NCBI GenBank assembly: GCA_905221605.1
Contig: CAJNDS010001624.1
Coordinates: forward strand, 455,501-519,500
Reading direction: 5' to 3'
Length of the DNA: 64,000 nucleotides
Origin: Symbiodinium natans
Lineage: Eukaryota > Sar > Dinophyceae > Suessiales > Symbiodiniaceae
How positions within the stretch are numbered: the stretch's first letter is position 1; the number at the start of each line of letters is the position of its first letter. The notes beneath the pieces were generated by a model. That model did no database searches and was not told the origin of the DNA. It saw nothing but the letters and a program-made list of their open reading frames with translations. Position numbers and translations under genes: made by a program. This document shows positions 51,812-63,629 of the stretch, one piece after another.

Positions 51812-54340
51812 CTAAGGAATCGGTTCGATTGCCTGACCTATGGGATCCGTCGCCTTGGGCGATGAGCTGCGCAGTTCGCTGACTTCCTTCTCCACGTAGC
51901 AGTAGCCCTTTCGTTCCAGCCAAGCAACTTCGGCTTTCTGGGAATTACCAAGGCCTTCTGCTGCTTCCAGGAACTGCCGGTCTTCCTCCGGAAGCCAAGC
52001 CAAGAAGAGGCGATGTACCTCCCGAGCGAAGGGCGAAGAGGAATCGGGGCCTTGATTCTTCGACAAGTGTCCCAGGCCGGAGTCCAGGGCCTGCTGGTAG
52101 TCCATTGACTTCTCGAAGTCCGCTTTGCGGGCGAAGATCGCTTCGCGACGCATGTGCTCCTGCCCCGCTGTCAAGAAATCCTTGACTTTGCCTTTGCCCT
52201 TTTTGCCGTTGAAGAAGTAGACATCAAGAATGGCGCCCTTCTTAACGGCCAGCTCGATGTTAGCAATCCACTTGGACCACCATCTGCAGCCCCACGGCTT
52301 CTTTTCACCGTAGAGCGGTATGCACCAGCAGTCGCCATGCAAGTCCTGTCATATATAAATACACATGTAGCAAGAATAGCAATCATAACAGCAAGAATAA
52401 TAATATTTCCACACCCTCGGTGTGGGGTTGTTAGAATTTAAACTCTTCTCCTCGCCCGGTCTACTCCTCGCTCAACCCAGGGTGCCCAACCCCAGAGTGT
52501 CCGTGGAGTGCCCATGGGCCTGCGGTGCCCAATCCCAGACTGTCCCTTGCGTGCCCAACCCCAAGTGTTCCTGCAGTGCCGAACCCTGGAGTGTCGAAAT
52601 CAGGAGTGCCCAATTTCAGAGTCTCCCGAGTCTCCCTGGAGTGCCCAACCCCAGAGTCTCCCTAGAGTGCTCAACCCATTCTCCCTGATTGCCCAACTTC
52701 AGAGTCTCTCCTGGAGTGCCAGAGTCTTGCTGGAGTGCCCAATTTCAGAGTCTCTCGAGAGTCTCCCTGGAGTGCCCAACCCCAGAGTATCTACCCAGAG
52801 AGGGTGGGGCTGTTTGAAGTAACGCAATTTTTAAGAATAAGTCCTGTAAGCTGGGCTTCGAAGGAATGGGATCGTGCAACCCGAAGTGTTTGGAGCCTTC
52901 GGGCAGAAACACGACCGCCGCACTGATGTCGTTTTGGCGACTGCCCTCCACCAGAGCATCCCATGCGGAGGCATACTTGCCGGGCCAGGAACATACCGTC
53001 TCCCGGTTTGGGATAACGTTTCCTTCAAAAACGATGGTGTGCTGGTGGGTGGTGTACACAGCCGCATCCACTGAGCGCTTGGGGGGCTGCAACAAGAATG
53101 CCGTGAGGTTTTTCCCACAGGGCTGAACCAAAGTCTCGAATAGGTCTCCTTCCGACCCGAAATATGCGCAAACTGCCATGAGCGTCGGAATCACAAGGAT
53201 GAAGGCGGACAACCAATAGATTTTTTCGGGGCTGACCTCGTCCTTTTTGCCGCTGGCCCCAGTCCAGAGGGCGGCCACTGTCATGGCAATGGCGCAGCCG
53301 AAGCCGACTAAACCGGTGCAACAAGTGAGGAGAAGAGGAATCAGAATCTTGCAGTGGTGCCAGGATGGCTTCGTGAACAAGTCGAGCAGTCCGTCCAGCG
53401 CAGCAGCGTTAGGATCACGCAGCCTGAAACTCCGGAGCTCAGGCTGCGTGGCCTGGATTGCACTTTCCATCTCGGCAGTTTGGTGTCTGTCGGCTTCTCC
53501 TGAGGCGGCACAGATTCCAACAAGTGCGAGCCAGGCACAGAGCCACAGCACCATGAACGACGTTGACAGGCCAGCACCGAGCCACTCGTTCTCCATCAAC
53601 AAGAACTTCACTGTGCAAAAGATCATTGCGCCGAGGACGACGACAACGAAGAGAGAGATCCAGAAATAAGCACATGCCTGTCGGCGAAGTGCGACCCGGT
53701 TGACTTCTGCATTCATTTGTTTGCTGATCTGCCATTGCCGTATCTTTTGCAAACGGGCTTCCTGTGCCGCTGCTTCTTCTTCCTTTCGGAAATGTTTCTC
53801 AGCTTCCGCACCGAAATCCTCAAAGTCACGCGACAGCTTTAACTGGGCCACGCATTCCCTCTTCCATCTCGCCCATAGAGCGTCCAGCGCTGTCTCAGCA
53901 TGTCGAATTGAGCAATGGCCAGCTTTCACTGCGTTGCACCATCCATAAACACAAGGGTCATCGCGCAGCCGCACCGAGACTGGAAGGCTTTCAGGCAACC
54001 CGAAGTCTAGCTCTGCTTTGGGGTAGATGACCTGCCACCCCCTCCCCTGCGCAAGCTGGACTTCCACCGCGCTTTCCAAGTCGTTGCAAAGGGTGCAAGT
54101 CTTCGGCTCATAGGGAAAGAGTTCGAGAGCATGTGCTGCCGGGCTTTCCTGAGCAATCTTCTCGCCCAGAATGTCAACATGGAACTCTTCTTGAGGACCA
54201 TCGGTTGGGTCCCCAGGGCAACTCTCACAAAGAGCGAGCATGGTCTCCTGCTTCTCAAAAGGCTCCGGCACGGTTAGGCAAAGGTCTGGTCGAATTACGC
54301 CATGGAGCAGAAAAACTCTGAAAATCGTGAAGGTGTGCAC
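51812..54340 (-). CDS. Membrane protein with four predicted helices, two exons (5' end uncertain)
   Basis: Upstream exon 54340-52844 and downstream exon 52345-51812 join in phase (SLQ|DLHGDCWC). The first exon begins after TCTAG, a possible acceptor; the first ATG is at 54241. About 220 N-terminal residues hold two Cys pairs (CESC, CTLC) and a charged helical stretch (RKEEEAAAQEARLQKIRQW). Hydrophobic segments follow at about residues 224-247, 256-278, 332-358 and 374-394, then a cytosolic-type region. The second exon has WCIPLYGEKKPWGCRWWSKW, a Lys/Gly-rich turn (FFNGKKGKGKVKDF) and a helical end. Composition is uniform, with no stops. I do not recognise the family; channel, receptor or scaffold roles are all open. 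It converges with the plus-strand block to its left. Confidence 0.62.
52346..52843 (-). other. Introner-like intron with 9-bp direct repeat at its edges
   Basis: On the minus strand the exon edge reads TTACAGGACTTA and the intron's other edge reads TGACAGGACTTG, so ACAGGACTT is duplicated. Splicing at CAG|GAC on both sides gives SLQ|DLH in frame, with a GA donor. The 498-base interior is largely a GGAGTGCCCAACCCCAGAGT repeat. Confidence 0.6.
52455..52800 (+). repeat. Intronic minisatellite (GGAGTGCCCAACCCCAGAGT unit)
   Basis: About a dozen variants of AGTGCCCAACCCCAGAGTCTCC with lengths of 20-40 bases, confined to the intron of the membrane-protein gene. Confidence 0.75.
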
Positions 54341-54535
54341 CTAGACCCTTGTCATTAGGGAAGGAGGACTGTGGGTGCTGATGACCCTAAACCCTAAACC
54401 CTAAACCCGAAACCCTAAACCCTAAAGCCTAAACCGACTTCGGAGGCCCAAAATGTCCAACGACTTGGCTCAGATGACTGGGCTGATCACCTCTACCCGG
54501 TCTTGGGCCCCAAGACTCCTGGCTGGTTTTTGGTG

Positions 54536-54610
54536 GGGAATGAGGGAACCAGGTCCCCTATAGAGAATCCCTTAAGGGGTATATATGGCGCCCTAATTCC
54601 TTCATTCCCC
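54536..54610. mobile_element. Family G element
   Basis: GGGAATGAGGGAACCAGG, CTTAAGGGGTATATATGG, then CTAATTCCTTCATTCCC; inverted ends like 1866-1948. Confidence 0.58.
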
Positions 54611-54677
54611 TAAACCCTAAACCCTAAACCCTAAACCGTAAACCCTAAACCCTAAACCCTAAACCCTAAACCTAAAC
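54607..54677 (-). repeat. CCCTAAA array
   Basis: Ten units, starting at the right edge of a family G element. Confidence 0.9.
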
Positions 54678-55764
54678 CGCAGCTCAAGAACCAGGGGGAC
54701 TCACAGCTCCAAGTCCTACTACTCGAATTTATGGAGCCAACCGCCCCCGAAAGCAACATCATAGCATATCATAATAGCGTTTAGGGTTTAGGGTTTAGGG
54801 TTTAGGGTTTAGGGTCGGTGTCTCTAGTTCATCCTGCGGATAAATTGCTTACACTCGTGCTTACAGTCGCCAGGATATCGGGGGCGTGTGTGAATATACA
54901 CACGCATACCCAGAGATCGTGTATGCCCCTATTGAACTTGTGGGAACACATGCAGCAGATGAAACACCCCAAGCGTCCATGTAACCATGGACCTAAATAG
55001 CGTATACTTGGGCCTCAAAGAACCTCCTATATAAGGACTTTGGGGCCCAAGTATACCATCATAAGGTACATTGGATCCTCAGAAGCATGCATGAAGATGC
55101 CTGCTTTCCGTTCGCATCGAACCTGGGATTTCATTGCCTAGGCGCTGTGGCCAGGCAGCTTACTTGGAACAGCTGCTAAGGCAAGTCCCATATTAAGTTT
55201 TGACTGAGCCTTCGATTCATTTTCAGTCTGGAATCGCAGCCTACGATTCTTAGAACCTTGCAACACCCTGAACAATGTACCTAGATTCACCCATGTACAC
55301 TTACGAAAGGGAAGTTGTCTTAGCTATTCGGCTATGATTATCCTTCCTGTCGAGAATAATAACTCGGTAAACCCCAAAGCAAAACGCTCTACGCCCGCAG
55401 CCTCCATCAAATTGATTTGTGCCGACGATGCATCCTACAAGCGGGACGACAATGTGTTGTCGTCGCACACATCTCTTCATCCCGAAACCCCAAACCTTAA
55501 CCCTAACCCCTAACCCCATATTCACGGCTTGCCGCTTGGGATGGTTTGGGGTTCAGGGACCCACTACGAACTATCAGAAGCTCTCTCGCACGCGCGCTCA
55601 GCGCGAGTACTGGATGGCCGCGCGACTTCCCGGCTCCATGATTGGCTTGATGAGGTCACTGATGACCTCGGCACACTTTCGGCTTCAAAGCAGGGTCCTG
55701 AAACGAACTCTATCTGGCTACATGTAGCCACAACCACAAGTACGCAGGAACATGGCCTATGTGT

Positions 55765-55790
55765 ATACATATATATATATATATATGTAC

Positions 55791-55824
<34 letters not shown>

Positions 55825-55825
55825 T
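55765..55825. repeat. (TA)n microsatellite
   Basis: Alternating TA broken by GTACATATG, about 60 bases. Confidence 0.92.
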
Positions 55826-56068
55826 GCACCCTATGCTTTCTATCCGTGCAAACGTAGGTAAGCACTCCTTGCTGTGGAAGCTACTGGTCAGCATCATGTG
55901 TCGCATCCTGAACTGTCGACCTTCAAGGCCAATAAGCCCCACAAACTCTGAAGCGGTTTAGGGTTTAGGGGTTTAAGGGTTTAAGGGTTTAAGGGTTTAA
56001 GGGTTTAGGGTTTAGGGGTGGAAACACTGCCCTTTTGAAGTCGCAAACCCTGCCCTAAAACCCTAACA

Positions 56069-56187
56069 CTTGGGATGTTCCCACTTATACTAACAGTCCT
56101 GAATAGGGATTATTGTACCGCCCCCCCCCCCCCCCCCGTTTTGAATACTACTATTCAGGACTGTTAGTATAAGGGGGAACATCCCAA
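56069..56187. mobile_element. Family B element, long near-perfect arms
   Basis: CTTGGGATGTTCCCACTTAT and ATAAGGGGGAACATCCCAA, with matching interiors (ACTAACAGTCCTGAATAG/CTATTCAGGACTGTTAGT). The loop is a C run. Best arm pairing in the window, so probably recent. Confidence 0.78.
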
Positions 56188-56231
56188 CCTGATACCCTTT
56201 TTACTTCAGGGCTACTGTGGTAGCTTGCCCC

Positions 56232-56337
56232 ACCCTAAACCCTAAACCCTAAACCCTAAACCCTAAACCCTAAACCCTAAACCCTAAACCCTAAACCCTA
56301 AACCCTAAACCCTAAACCCTAAACCCTAAACGTAAAC
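56232..56337 (-). repeat. CCCTAAA array
   Basis: About fifteen units, the longest perfect CCCTAAA array in the window. Confidence 0.93.
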
Positions 56338-56634
56338 CCCTGCCCAAATCCCAAATGCTGCCGAGGCTCCTGTTGGTGCTCAGGGTGTGCCGCGTAGGCC
56401 TTCACATCTTGGGGGGGGGGGGGGGGGGCAGCGTTCGAGGTACTATGGGGATACTGAACAGTGTAGCGTTTAGGGTTTGGGAACACTTTTGGCGGGGTTT
56501 AGGGATTCGGGTTGAGGATGAACGCACTTTGGGATAGTCTTGGGTGACTTGGTTTAGGGTTTTTCATCGCTCATGCTCGGACAAGCCAGGCGGTAGGCGC
56601 GATATTGCCGTTTGGGATTGTGGGTTTGGGGTCT

Positions 56635-56768
56635 ACCAAGGAGGGGCCCCCTTACTACACTAACTATAGTTAAGGGACTTAACACCTACTTTAAAAACCT
56701 TATCGCCCAATTTATAGATCCGTGCAACTCTACTTATGATTAGGTGGGGGGGGGGGGCCCTCCCTGTA
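56635..56768. mobile_element. Family A element
   Basis: TACCAAGGAGGGGCCCCCTT, AACTATAGTTAAGGGACTTA, a G run, then CCCTCCCTGTA. Confidence 0.65.
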
Positions 56769-57555
56769 GGGTCTAGGAGTTTGGGGTGAGAGGTTTAGGG
56801 CTTCTTGTTCTTGGAAGTTCGTTGTGGGCATATAGGGTCGGTGACTGTGTTGGTGTTTGGGACGCTTTCGGGATGGAGTACAAGGGCGTTTTTTTGCACC
56901 CAAGACTTCTACAAGGAAGATGCAAAAACCGAGACCCCAACAGGGCCCATGATTCAGCAAAACCCTAAAACCTGAACCCCGGATCAACCACCCCAATGTA
57001 GGGGTGCATGAGGAACTCTTCAACAACCCTAAACAGCAGAACAACAACCCCCCCGCCCCCACCCCAGTTGGGCTTGCATAAGGAACTCTTCAATTGAGAG
57101 GAAAATCCTTCAAGCCTAAACCCTGCCTTGGGGACCAAAGGAACCCTAAAACTGAAGTCCTATACCCTTTACTACTATATTTCCTGTTTTGGTATAAGAA
57201 CCAAACCCCTTTTATGGTTCATTTCGTCCCGAAGCTGCCTCATAGTCCTCCGCCGAAGCAAAGTCGGCGTACCACCTCTGCTTTAGATGAAGTTTGAAGG
57301 GAGGGTTACAGGGTGTTAGGATATTAGGGTTTTCGGGTTTTCGGGTTGAGGGCTAAGGGTTCGGGGGCGGGGGGGAGGAGGTTAAGGGAGGGGTCCCCAG
57401 GAAGACGTTGTCTCCACACTGCACTTCTACGTAGAACCGCAACAAGGGAAGAATGGTTTGCCTGAAGCCTCTATGCTTGGGTCCTGCGGTGCTGTGCTCT
57501 ACCTATCAACCTGACCTGGGTGTCTTGTTCTGCCAAAAATTGCAGACAGACCCTT

Positions 57556-57779
57556 CAAGGGAGGGCCCCCTTGAAACAAGTAGAGTTATGAGGCCCCTAA
57601 ATTGGGTTATAAGGATCCTGATTGGAAGTTCCTTAACTTTTGATAGTTGGGGTGTTCCCCCTTATACTAACAGTGCTTAATGTGGATTATGATAGGGGGT
57701 ACTATAATCCCGATTAAGGACTGTTAGTATAGGGGGGAACATCCCAAATAGTTAGTATAGTAAGGGGGCCCCTCCTTGT
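57556..57779. mobile_element. Family A element split by a family B element
   Basis: CAAGGGAGGGCCCCCTTG through TTTTGATAG, then B at 57647-57747, then ATAGTTAGTATAGTAAGGGG and CCCCTCCTTG. Confidence 0.75.
57647..57747. mobile_element. Family B element nested in A
   Basis: 101-bp unit TTGGGGTGTTCCCCCTTATA to GGGGGAACATCCCAA, flanked by ATAG on both sides (57643-57646 and 57748-57751), the apparent target duplication. Confidence 0.75.
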
Positions 57780-58105
57780 TCAGATACCTTCACACGGCTG
57801 TGCGGAGAGGAGTGCGTCATTGTCTGTGTAGCACAGCTCGGCCATGCGTGCACCACCCACAGAGAAGCCAATACCCGGGTTTAGGGTTTAGGGTTCAGGG
57901 GTTTGGGCCTAGGGTTGTGTCAGCTCAATTAAGACACTCTAAATCTGCATGACTAAACGGCCCCTTAATCGTCAACCTATAATCTGCGAAGCTCTAAGCG
58001 CTGAACCAACCAACCCTCGATCTGAAACCCCAAAACGCCACCGCCAAGTTGCGTGCAGCTCCTGTTCTTGCCGGCCGGGTGAGTCTGCCTCAGCACGCGA
58101 AAGTC

Positions 58106-58213
58106 TTGGGATGTTCCCTCTTCTGCTACCAGTCCTTAATAGGGATTCTAAAAGGGGGGGGGGGTACTATAGTCGCTACGAAGGGCTGTTCGTATAAGGA
58201 GGAACATCTCAAG
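58106..58213. mobile_element. Family B element
   Basis: CTTGGGATGTTCCCTCTTCT, CAGTCCTTAATAGGGATT, a G run, GGGCTGTTCGTATAAGGAGG, AACATCTCAAG. Confidence 0.65.
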
Positions 58214-58356
58214 CTATGTCGAAGAGGGAAACAAATACCAACAAGTTCTGCTATACTTTTGGTAAGGTTCGGAACCCAGAAGCACAAAGGTTAAACAACA
58301 AAGAAGAGCTACTGGCCGACCAACCCAGGACTCCCCAAACCCCGCAAAGCTCGAAG

Positions 58357-58450
58357 CTTGGGATGTTCCCCCCCCCCTAACAGTCCTTAACAGAGACTAT
58401 AATAGGGGGTGCTGCAACCCCTATTAAGGACTGTTGGTACCAGGCCCCAA
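58357..58450. mobile_element. Family B element, right end lost
   Basis: CTTGGGATGTTCCCCCCCCC, AACAGTCCTTAACAG, then CCTATTAAGGACTGTTGGTA, without the final GGAACATCCC. Confidence 0.58.
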
Positions 58451-59779
58451 GGGCCCGGATTCCTTAAACCAAACACGAACCCTGGACCCCTAGAGCCCTT
58501 GTTGCCCCGAAGCTCCTATATCAGATGAGAAACAAATGATTGTTTATAGTGGAACCGCAACCTACCGCGTTGTAGGAGATTCCGATCATACCCTATCTAG
58601 GAATCGTAAGCAGTAAGCAACCCACAAAACTAGTGGCGAGTTGGGGGCCCTTTACAAGAAAAGGTTTCTTCTCAATCCCCCCTAAAACCTAAACCCTAAG
58701 CCCGAAACCCTACAAAGAAGGCAGGTTTGGAGTTCTTACGCAAAGCCGTACGCTGCCGAGCTGCCCGCTGGGCAGTTTCAGATCGACACCGAACTCGAAC
58801 CTCGGCCGGGGCATGTGGGCATGGTCCCTGTGACCCCTAAACCTTAAACCCTAAACACCCAACTTCGAGTGCGGCTGTGAGAAAATCGCCCAACAATCTG
58901 GCAGTTCCGTGGCTCCAAAGTGTACGAGCAAATTTCCAGCTACAATTCTACTACTGTAACAGTCCTTAATAGGGATTCGTACCCCTAAACCCTGAACCCT
59001 ATAAACCCTGACCCTGATCACTGTGCTGTCCAGGGCGCTCGAGAATTTTGCACTTGTCCTGATGCACACGGGCAGAGTTTCGAAGTTTGTGGCGATTTAG
59101 GGTTTCAGGCTTCTTGAGTTCGCTTGGGGACATTTATTCCAGGATGGGCTATTCTACCCTATAAGAACCCAATCAACAGCCCGGTTTTGGGGTTGATAAT
59201 GGGAATTATAAGGCCGAATAGCCCACGGTCTGAGTGCCTCGCTACGATAGGCACACGTTGTACAGCAGAACTATGAGGGTAGCTTGTTTCTAGCCACAGG
59301 GCAAGCTGTAAAGACTGCAAAAAAAAACTCTGTCGAGCATTGTCAGACCTTGCATGCCAGCAGCGCCGGCATTGGATTCGATGGAACTCCCCCTCTAATT
59401 CTCTCTCTCGCTCTCTCTCTCGCTCGAGGCGTCAGACCTGTTGGCAGCAGGACGCGGCACATTGATTATTTGACTTGCAGAAGTACTACCGAAAAGAGGA
59501 GCCACAACACATGCCAAAAATCATCCAGGGTGGTCATCTCAACCATTCGCCCCCACATCTCGAAACCAAACTCCGAAAATCAAACAGCACACCTCGCCAC
59601 CACAACAAAATCCCCCCCTAGATCGTAAGCCCTAAACCCTAAACCCTAAACCCTAAACCCTAAACCCTAAACCCCACCCCCAAAAGCCCAACACAACAGC
59701 CGACAATCGCATCCCCCCATGCCCTGCCTTAAGGGCCGCAAGCCCTTCTTTGACTGCCAGGATCTGCTCCTGCGACAGC

Positions 59780-59848
59780 GGTTTAGGGTTTAGGGTTTAG
59801 GGTTTGGGGTTTGGGGTTTAGGGTTTAGGGTTTAGGGCTAGGGTTTAG
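59780..59848 (+). repeat. TTTAGGG/TTTGGGG array
   Basis: Ten units, two of them TTTGGGG. Confidence 0.88.
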
Positions 59849-60068
59849 GGGCGGTTGCCAAGGTTCGAGGTGTTAACGGCCTTTACCCCCCGAGCTCGGA
59901 TCTTCGAACCCGAAGCCCTAAGTCAAGACAGTTTTTGACTAACCTGGAAGCTGCTTCGTGCCAGGACAGCGGCCACACAAGCCCCATACGGCTCTTTCCC
60001 AAAACCCTTTTTCGCCTAGGAGTTGAGTCTGCGACTGGGCAGGCTTCTGTAGGCTCCAAACCCTACAC

Positions 60069-60190
60069 TCCTATTTGCTTAAGAACCCCCCCCCCCCCCC
60101 AAAAAAAAAAAAAAAAGACTCCCTACATTACCCTTCTAAGCAAGAATCTTGTTCTCACTTTTAGGGGGGGGGAGGTTCTAAAACAACTAA
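60069..60190. mobile_element. Family D element
   Basis: CTATTTGCTTAAGAACCCCC with C and A runs, CTACATTACCCTTCTAAGCA, then GGGGGGGGAGGTTCTAAAA. The right terminus is altered compared with 22065-22268. Confidence 0.55.
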
Positions 60191-60515
60191 TCGTAAACTC
60201 CTAAGCCCGAAGCCTATGCTTGGTCCGAGTCCGAGCACCATAAGATCGAGACAGGGCTGGCCAGGGCAAAAGAGGCATTAACATGGAGAGGAAACTGCAC
60301 CTTCCTTCATTCCCTATTTGCAGAGCTACCTTGAGAACTCGTTGTTGTTCACGTACAGGCTTGCCCTCTGAACCCTCTCTAAGTCTTGGCATGTTGGTTT
60401 TCATTTAACATCTCCGGAAGCCCAGCACCGCCAAGAGAGAACTGGGAACAGGTCCTCGGCTGCGGACTCCTTGACTCCAATCCTAAGCAGGTCATGCTTC
60501 AAATGTGGGGTTCTC

Positions 60516-60612
60516 ATGTGCTTCATGGGTAGATGCAAGTAGGGCTTTTCAGTGTCTTCATTTGGGTTATAACGTTGGTTACCTACTTACAACCACCCAA
60601 CCTTCAAGCAAG
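60516..60612. mobile_element. Family C element, ends decayed
   Basis: GCTTCATGGGTAGATGCAAG, GGGTTATAACGTTGGTTACC, ACCCAACCTTCAAGCA. Confidence 0.5.
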
Positions 60613-61424
60613 GACGTTAAAGATGTCAAAGGGGGGCTTCTTGCCCCGCGTGGGTTGTTGGACTTCCCTGGGATTTGGCTACATCATTTGGCGAACTCGA
60701 AGGGTGCAGAGTGTCTACCTGGCACAGGCGTTATAGTAACTAACTATACCGTTTACCGACGGAAAAATAAAAGCCTCATCTGCTGGCCGAACACATTTCT
60801 ACCTTCTTCATTTACCGACTGCCCCAGGTATATCCCACCCCAAGCCCCCATAACCCAAAACCCTAAACCCTAAGCCCCCATACCTGTGCCTAGCCTTGCG
60901 TCATGGCCTGAGGCCTCGAGCACCCCGATCCGGTATAAGCCCTCAACCCTACAAACCCATTATAAACTTCATAAACCTCATAAACCTATGAACTCCGCAT
61001 AAATCTCCTAAAAAGCACCCTTAAACATGTAAACTCTTAAGCTTCAGACCCGAACCCACCTCAAAGTAGCCCTGCACCTTCACGCATGTGGGCTCTTCCG
61101 CAGAGCGAGGCAGTGCAAATGATGGGAAGCCCCAAAAGTAGAGACGCAGAGGGGCGCAACATCATGTTGTCAAGCACGATTTCGAGATCGGATCCTCAAA
61201 AACCTAAAACCCCAAACCCTAAACGCGGTTTAAGACTGTAACTGAGGCCTAAACCCTAAACCCTAAACCCTAAACCCTAAACCCTAAACCCCGTGCATGC
61301 GCATAACTCCCAGGCATGGCCTCCTGAAGGGCCTCCTGAAGTCATGAAACGAAGAAGTGTCGCATGTGATGGACATCCCCCAAGTCGACGATATGGCCGA
61401 TACGGTCAAAACATCAGGATTTCG

Positions 61425-61478
61425 GGGTTTAGGGTTTAGGGTTTAGGGTTTAGGGTTTAGGGCTTAGGGCTTAGGGCG
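61425..61478 (+). repeat. TTTAGGG array
   Basis: Seven units with GCTTAGGG variants at the end. Confidence 0.88.
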
Positions 61479-62014
61479 ATTTAAAGGTCTTTCAAGCTAA
61501 GCAGAAGCTTCATATGAGTCTGCCGGATGAATGTTTTGCTTGAGACGTCCAAGGGTACGCTACAGTCATAGTGTGCTTCGCTGCCGGCGCTTATATTCTA
61601 CCAGGCGATGTAAGAGTTAGCGACTGCCCAGTAGCCTGCCTGCATTTTTGCGTGTTCTCTGTGCTTCCCGCCAAACTCGAAGACAAGCATCATCACAACA
61701 TGGCGAACGGCACGCGCCATGGCAGAGCGAAACATCGAATGGCTCAGACTAGGCCCGGGCTTCTGCGAACCAACTGTTGGACCGGGACAGCGTTTCTCAT
61801 GTCACCTTAGGTAAGGCATGGGAGGTGTGCATGCAAAAACTATAGCACACAACCAAAACTGACTTACGTGACCTAGGACTGCAGCTTGTAACATGAGAAT
61901 GCAAAGCTTCCTAAAGTCCACGACGCTGGACGTCCGCTTGTTAAGGCACCTTGTCCGAGTGCCTGAAACCCCAAGCCCCCCGCAACCGGCCCAGGTCCAC
62001 TCACAAGTCATGCT

Positions 62015-62081
62015 GTGGGATTACAGTACCCCTAGTATATTCCCTATTAAGGACTGCTAGTTTTAGGGGAACATCCCAAGT
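62015..62081. mobile_element. Family B element, left end lost
   Basis: ACAGTACCCCTAGTATATTC, then CTATTAAGGACTGCTAG and GGGGAACATCCCAAG. Confidence 0.52.
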
Positions 62082-62524
62082 CATGCATTTCTAACTCACT
62101 CTTCTTCCGCGCCGACAAGTAGGAAGGACTCGCCGTCCTTAGATAGGCGTGCGGGGGGTGGAGTTCGTAATGGGGGGGTGGGGGGGTGGGGGGGTAAGAA
62201 CCCTAGACCCTTAGATAGGCGTGGGGGGGGGGGGGGGTAAGAACCCTAGACCCCTAAAGGCCCATAGTACCTTGACACCCTAAATCCTAAATTCTCCGCC
62301 CTGAACCAAACTAGGATGGCCTTAAAAAACCCTCAGAAAAGCTTCCTGAACATGATCCTCTTAAACCCAAGAAGGGTAAATATGCAATGTCTCAAGGGCC
62401 TACCTAGGAAATAGGCCAAAACTTTGCAGTCGTGCAGCCAACAACAAAACTCCTCAACCCCGTATCCTTAGACACATGAGCATTTTGTTTTTTTCATTGT
62501 GTGGGGTGTTGTAATGGCATGGGT

Positions 62525-62700
62525 ATCCTACGCGGGCCTACGCGTCAGCTCATGTTTAGTAGGCGCGCGGCCTACGCGCGGAGTATGTTGTTGACGTGTG
62601 CCTACGCGGACCTACGCGGCAAGCATAGACAACCTACGCGGACCTACCCGCCCATACTGCATAGACTTGCCTACGCGGACCCTACGCACACCTACGCCCT
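62525..62700 (+). repeat. CCTACGCGGA repeats
   Basis: About ten irregular copies of CCTACGCGG(A/C), spaced 10-35 bases apart; strongly CpG-rich compared with the surroundings. Confidence 0.7.
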
Positions 62701-62885
62701 GCAGGCAAATGCCACGCGGCCGACTTTCAATGATCGCGTCTCTACGTAGCCTTGCTCCTAGAAAAAAACGCTGCTCACATGGCCTTGGGCTCATTGAAAG
62801 GTTCGTGGGTGGTGTGTTGGTAAAAGGGTTGTATGCACCGGGTAGCTGAAAAACCCAATAACCCTGAAGGCCCTGGGGCAAACTA

Positions 62886-62999
62886 GGTTGCCCAGAAACC
62901 TAGGATTAAAAGGGTGCCCTTGTAAAAAAAGGGGTAAGGGAATCTGAACCGTCTGAACCCACTAAAAAGGTGATAAGGGCACTACTGGGCATCCTAGAA
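62886..62999. mobile_element. Family F element
   Basis: GCCCAGAAACCTAGGATTAA, AGGGTGCCCTTG, then GGCACTACTGGGCATCCTAG. Best match to 5266-5373. Confidence 0.6.
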
Positions 63000-63307
63000 A
63001 ACATCACAAGGGGCCTACCTACGATGGGCAAGAGAGACCAGGGACTGCTGGTCTCATTAGCCCTCTCCCGCTCCCCCACCAATAATATTAAGGGGCCAAT
63101 TGGAGATTCCCTAAACCCTAAACCCCAAACCCTAAGCCCTAAACCCTCAACCCTGGACCCTAAACCTCAAACCCTAAACCCTGAACCCTAAACCCTTCCC
63201 AGCGTGGCAACCCGAAACCCTCCTGCTCCCTGTGTGTGGTGCAGCCGGCAAGCCAAGGAAGCCCCAAAGAGAGCACCAGCGGCCTGCATCACCTTAGCAC
63301 ATAGGGG

Positions 63308-63375
63308 GGGGTTAGGGTTTAGGGTTTAGGGTTTAGGGTTTAGGGTTTAGGGTTTAGGGTTTAGGGTTTAGGGTT
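63308..63375 (+). repeat. TTTAGGG array
   Basis: Nine or ten perfect units, 110 bases right of a CCCTAAA array (63107-63198). Confidence 0.92.
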
Positions 63376-63629
63376 TCTTCAGGGAAGGGGGTTCAAAGGG
63401 GGGGTGTTCCCTCAGTCTTATGCTGCCCTATAGACCCCAGAAATCCGCCCTCTGACGGGTTGCGCGCTTATATTGTGCTTAAGGGAGGAGGGGTTCAAGG
63501 GGGGTAGGTACCTAGACAACCTTGGGGAAGCTTAGGGATTTTTAGGGAGTAGTGGGAAATTGTTAGGGAACCTTGGGTTACATGCCCCCCTTGAACCCGC
63601 CGCCCTGAAGAACCCTATAATTCGCACTC

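Noticed and set aside
55095-55180. tRNA-like segment with GGTTCGATGC on the minus strand
   Set aside because: A T-arm-like stretch is present, but no acceptor stem, D arm or anticodon arm could be paired; at most a tRNA-derived fragment.
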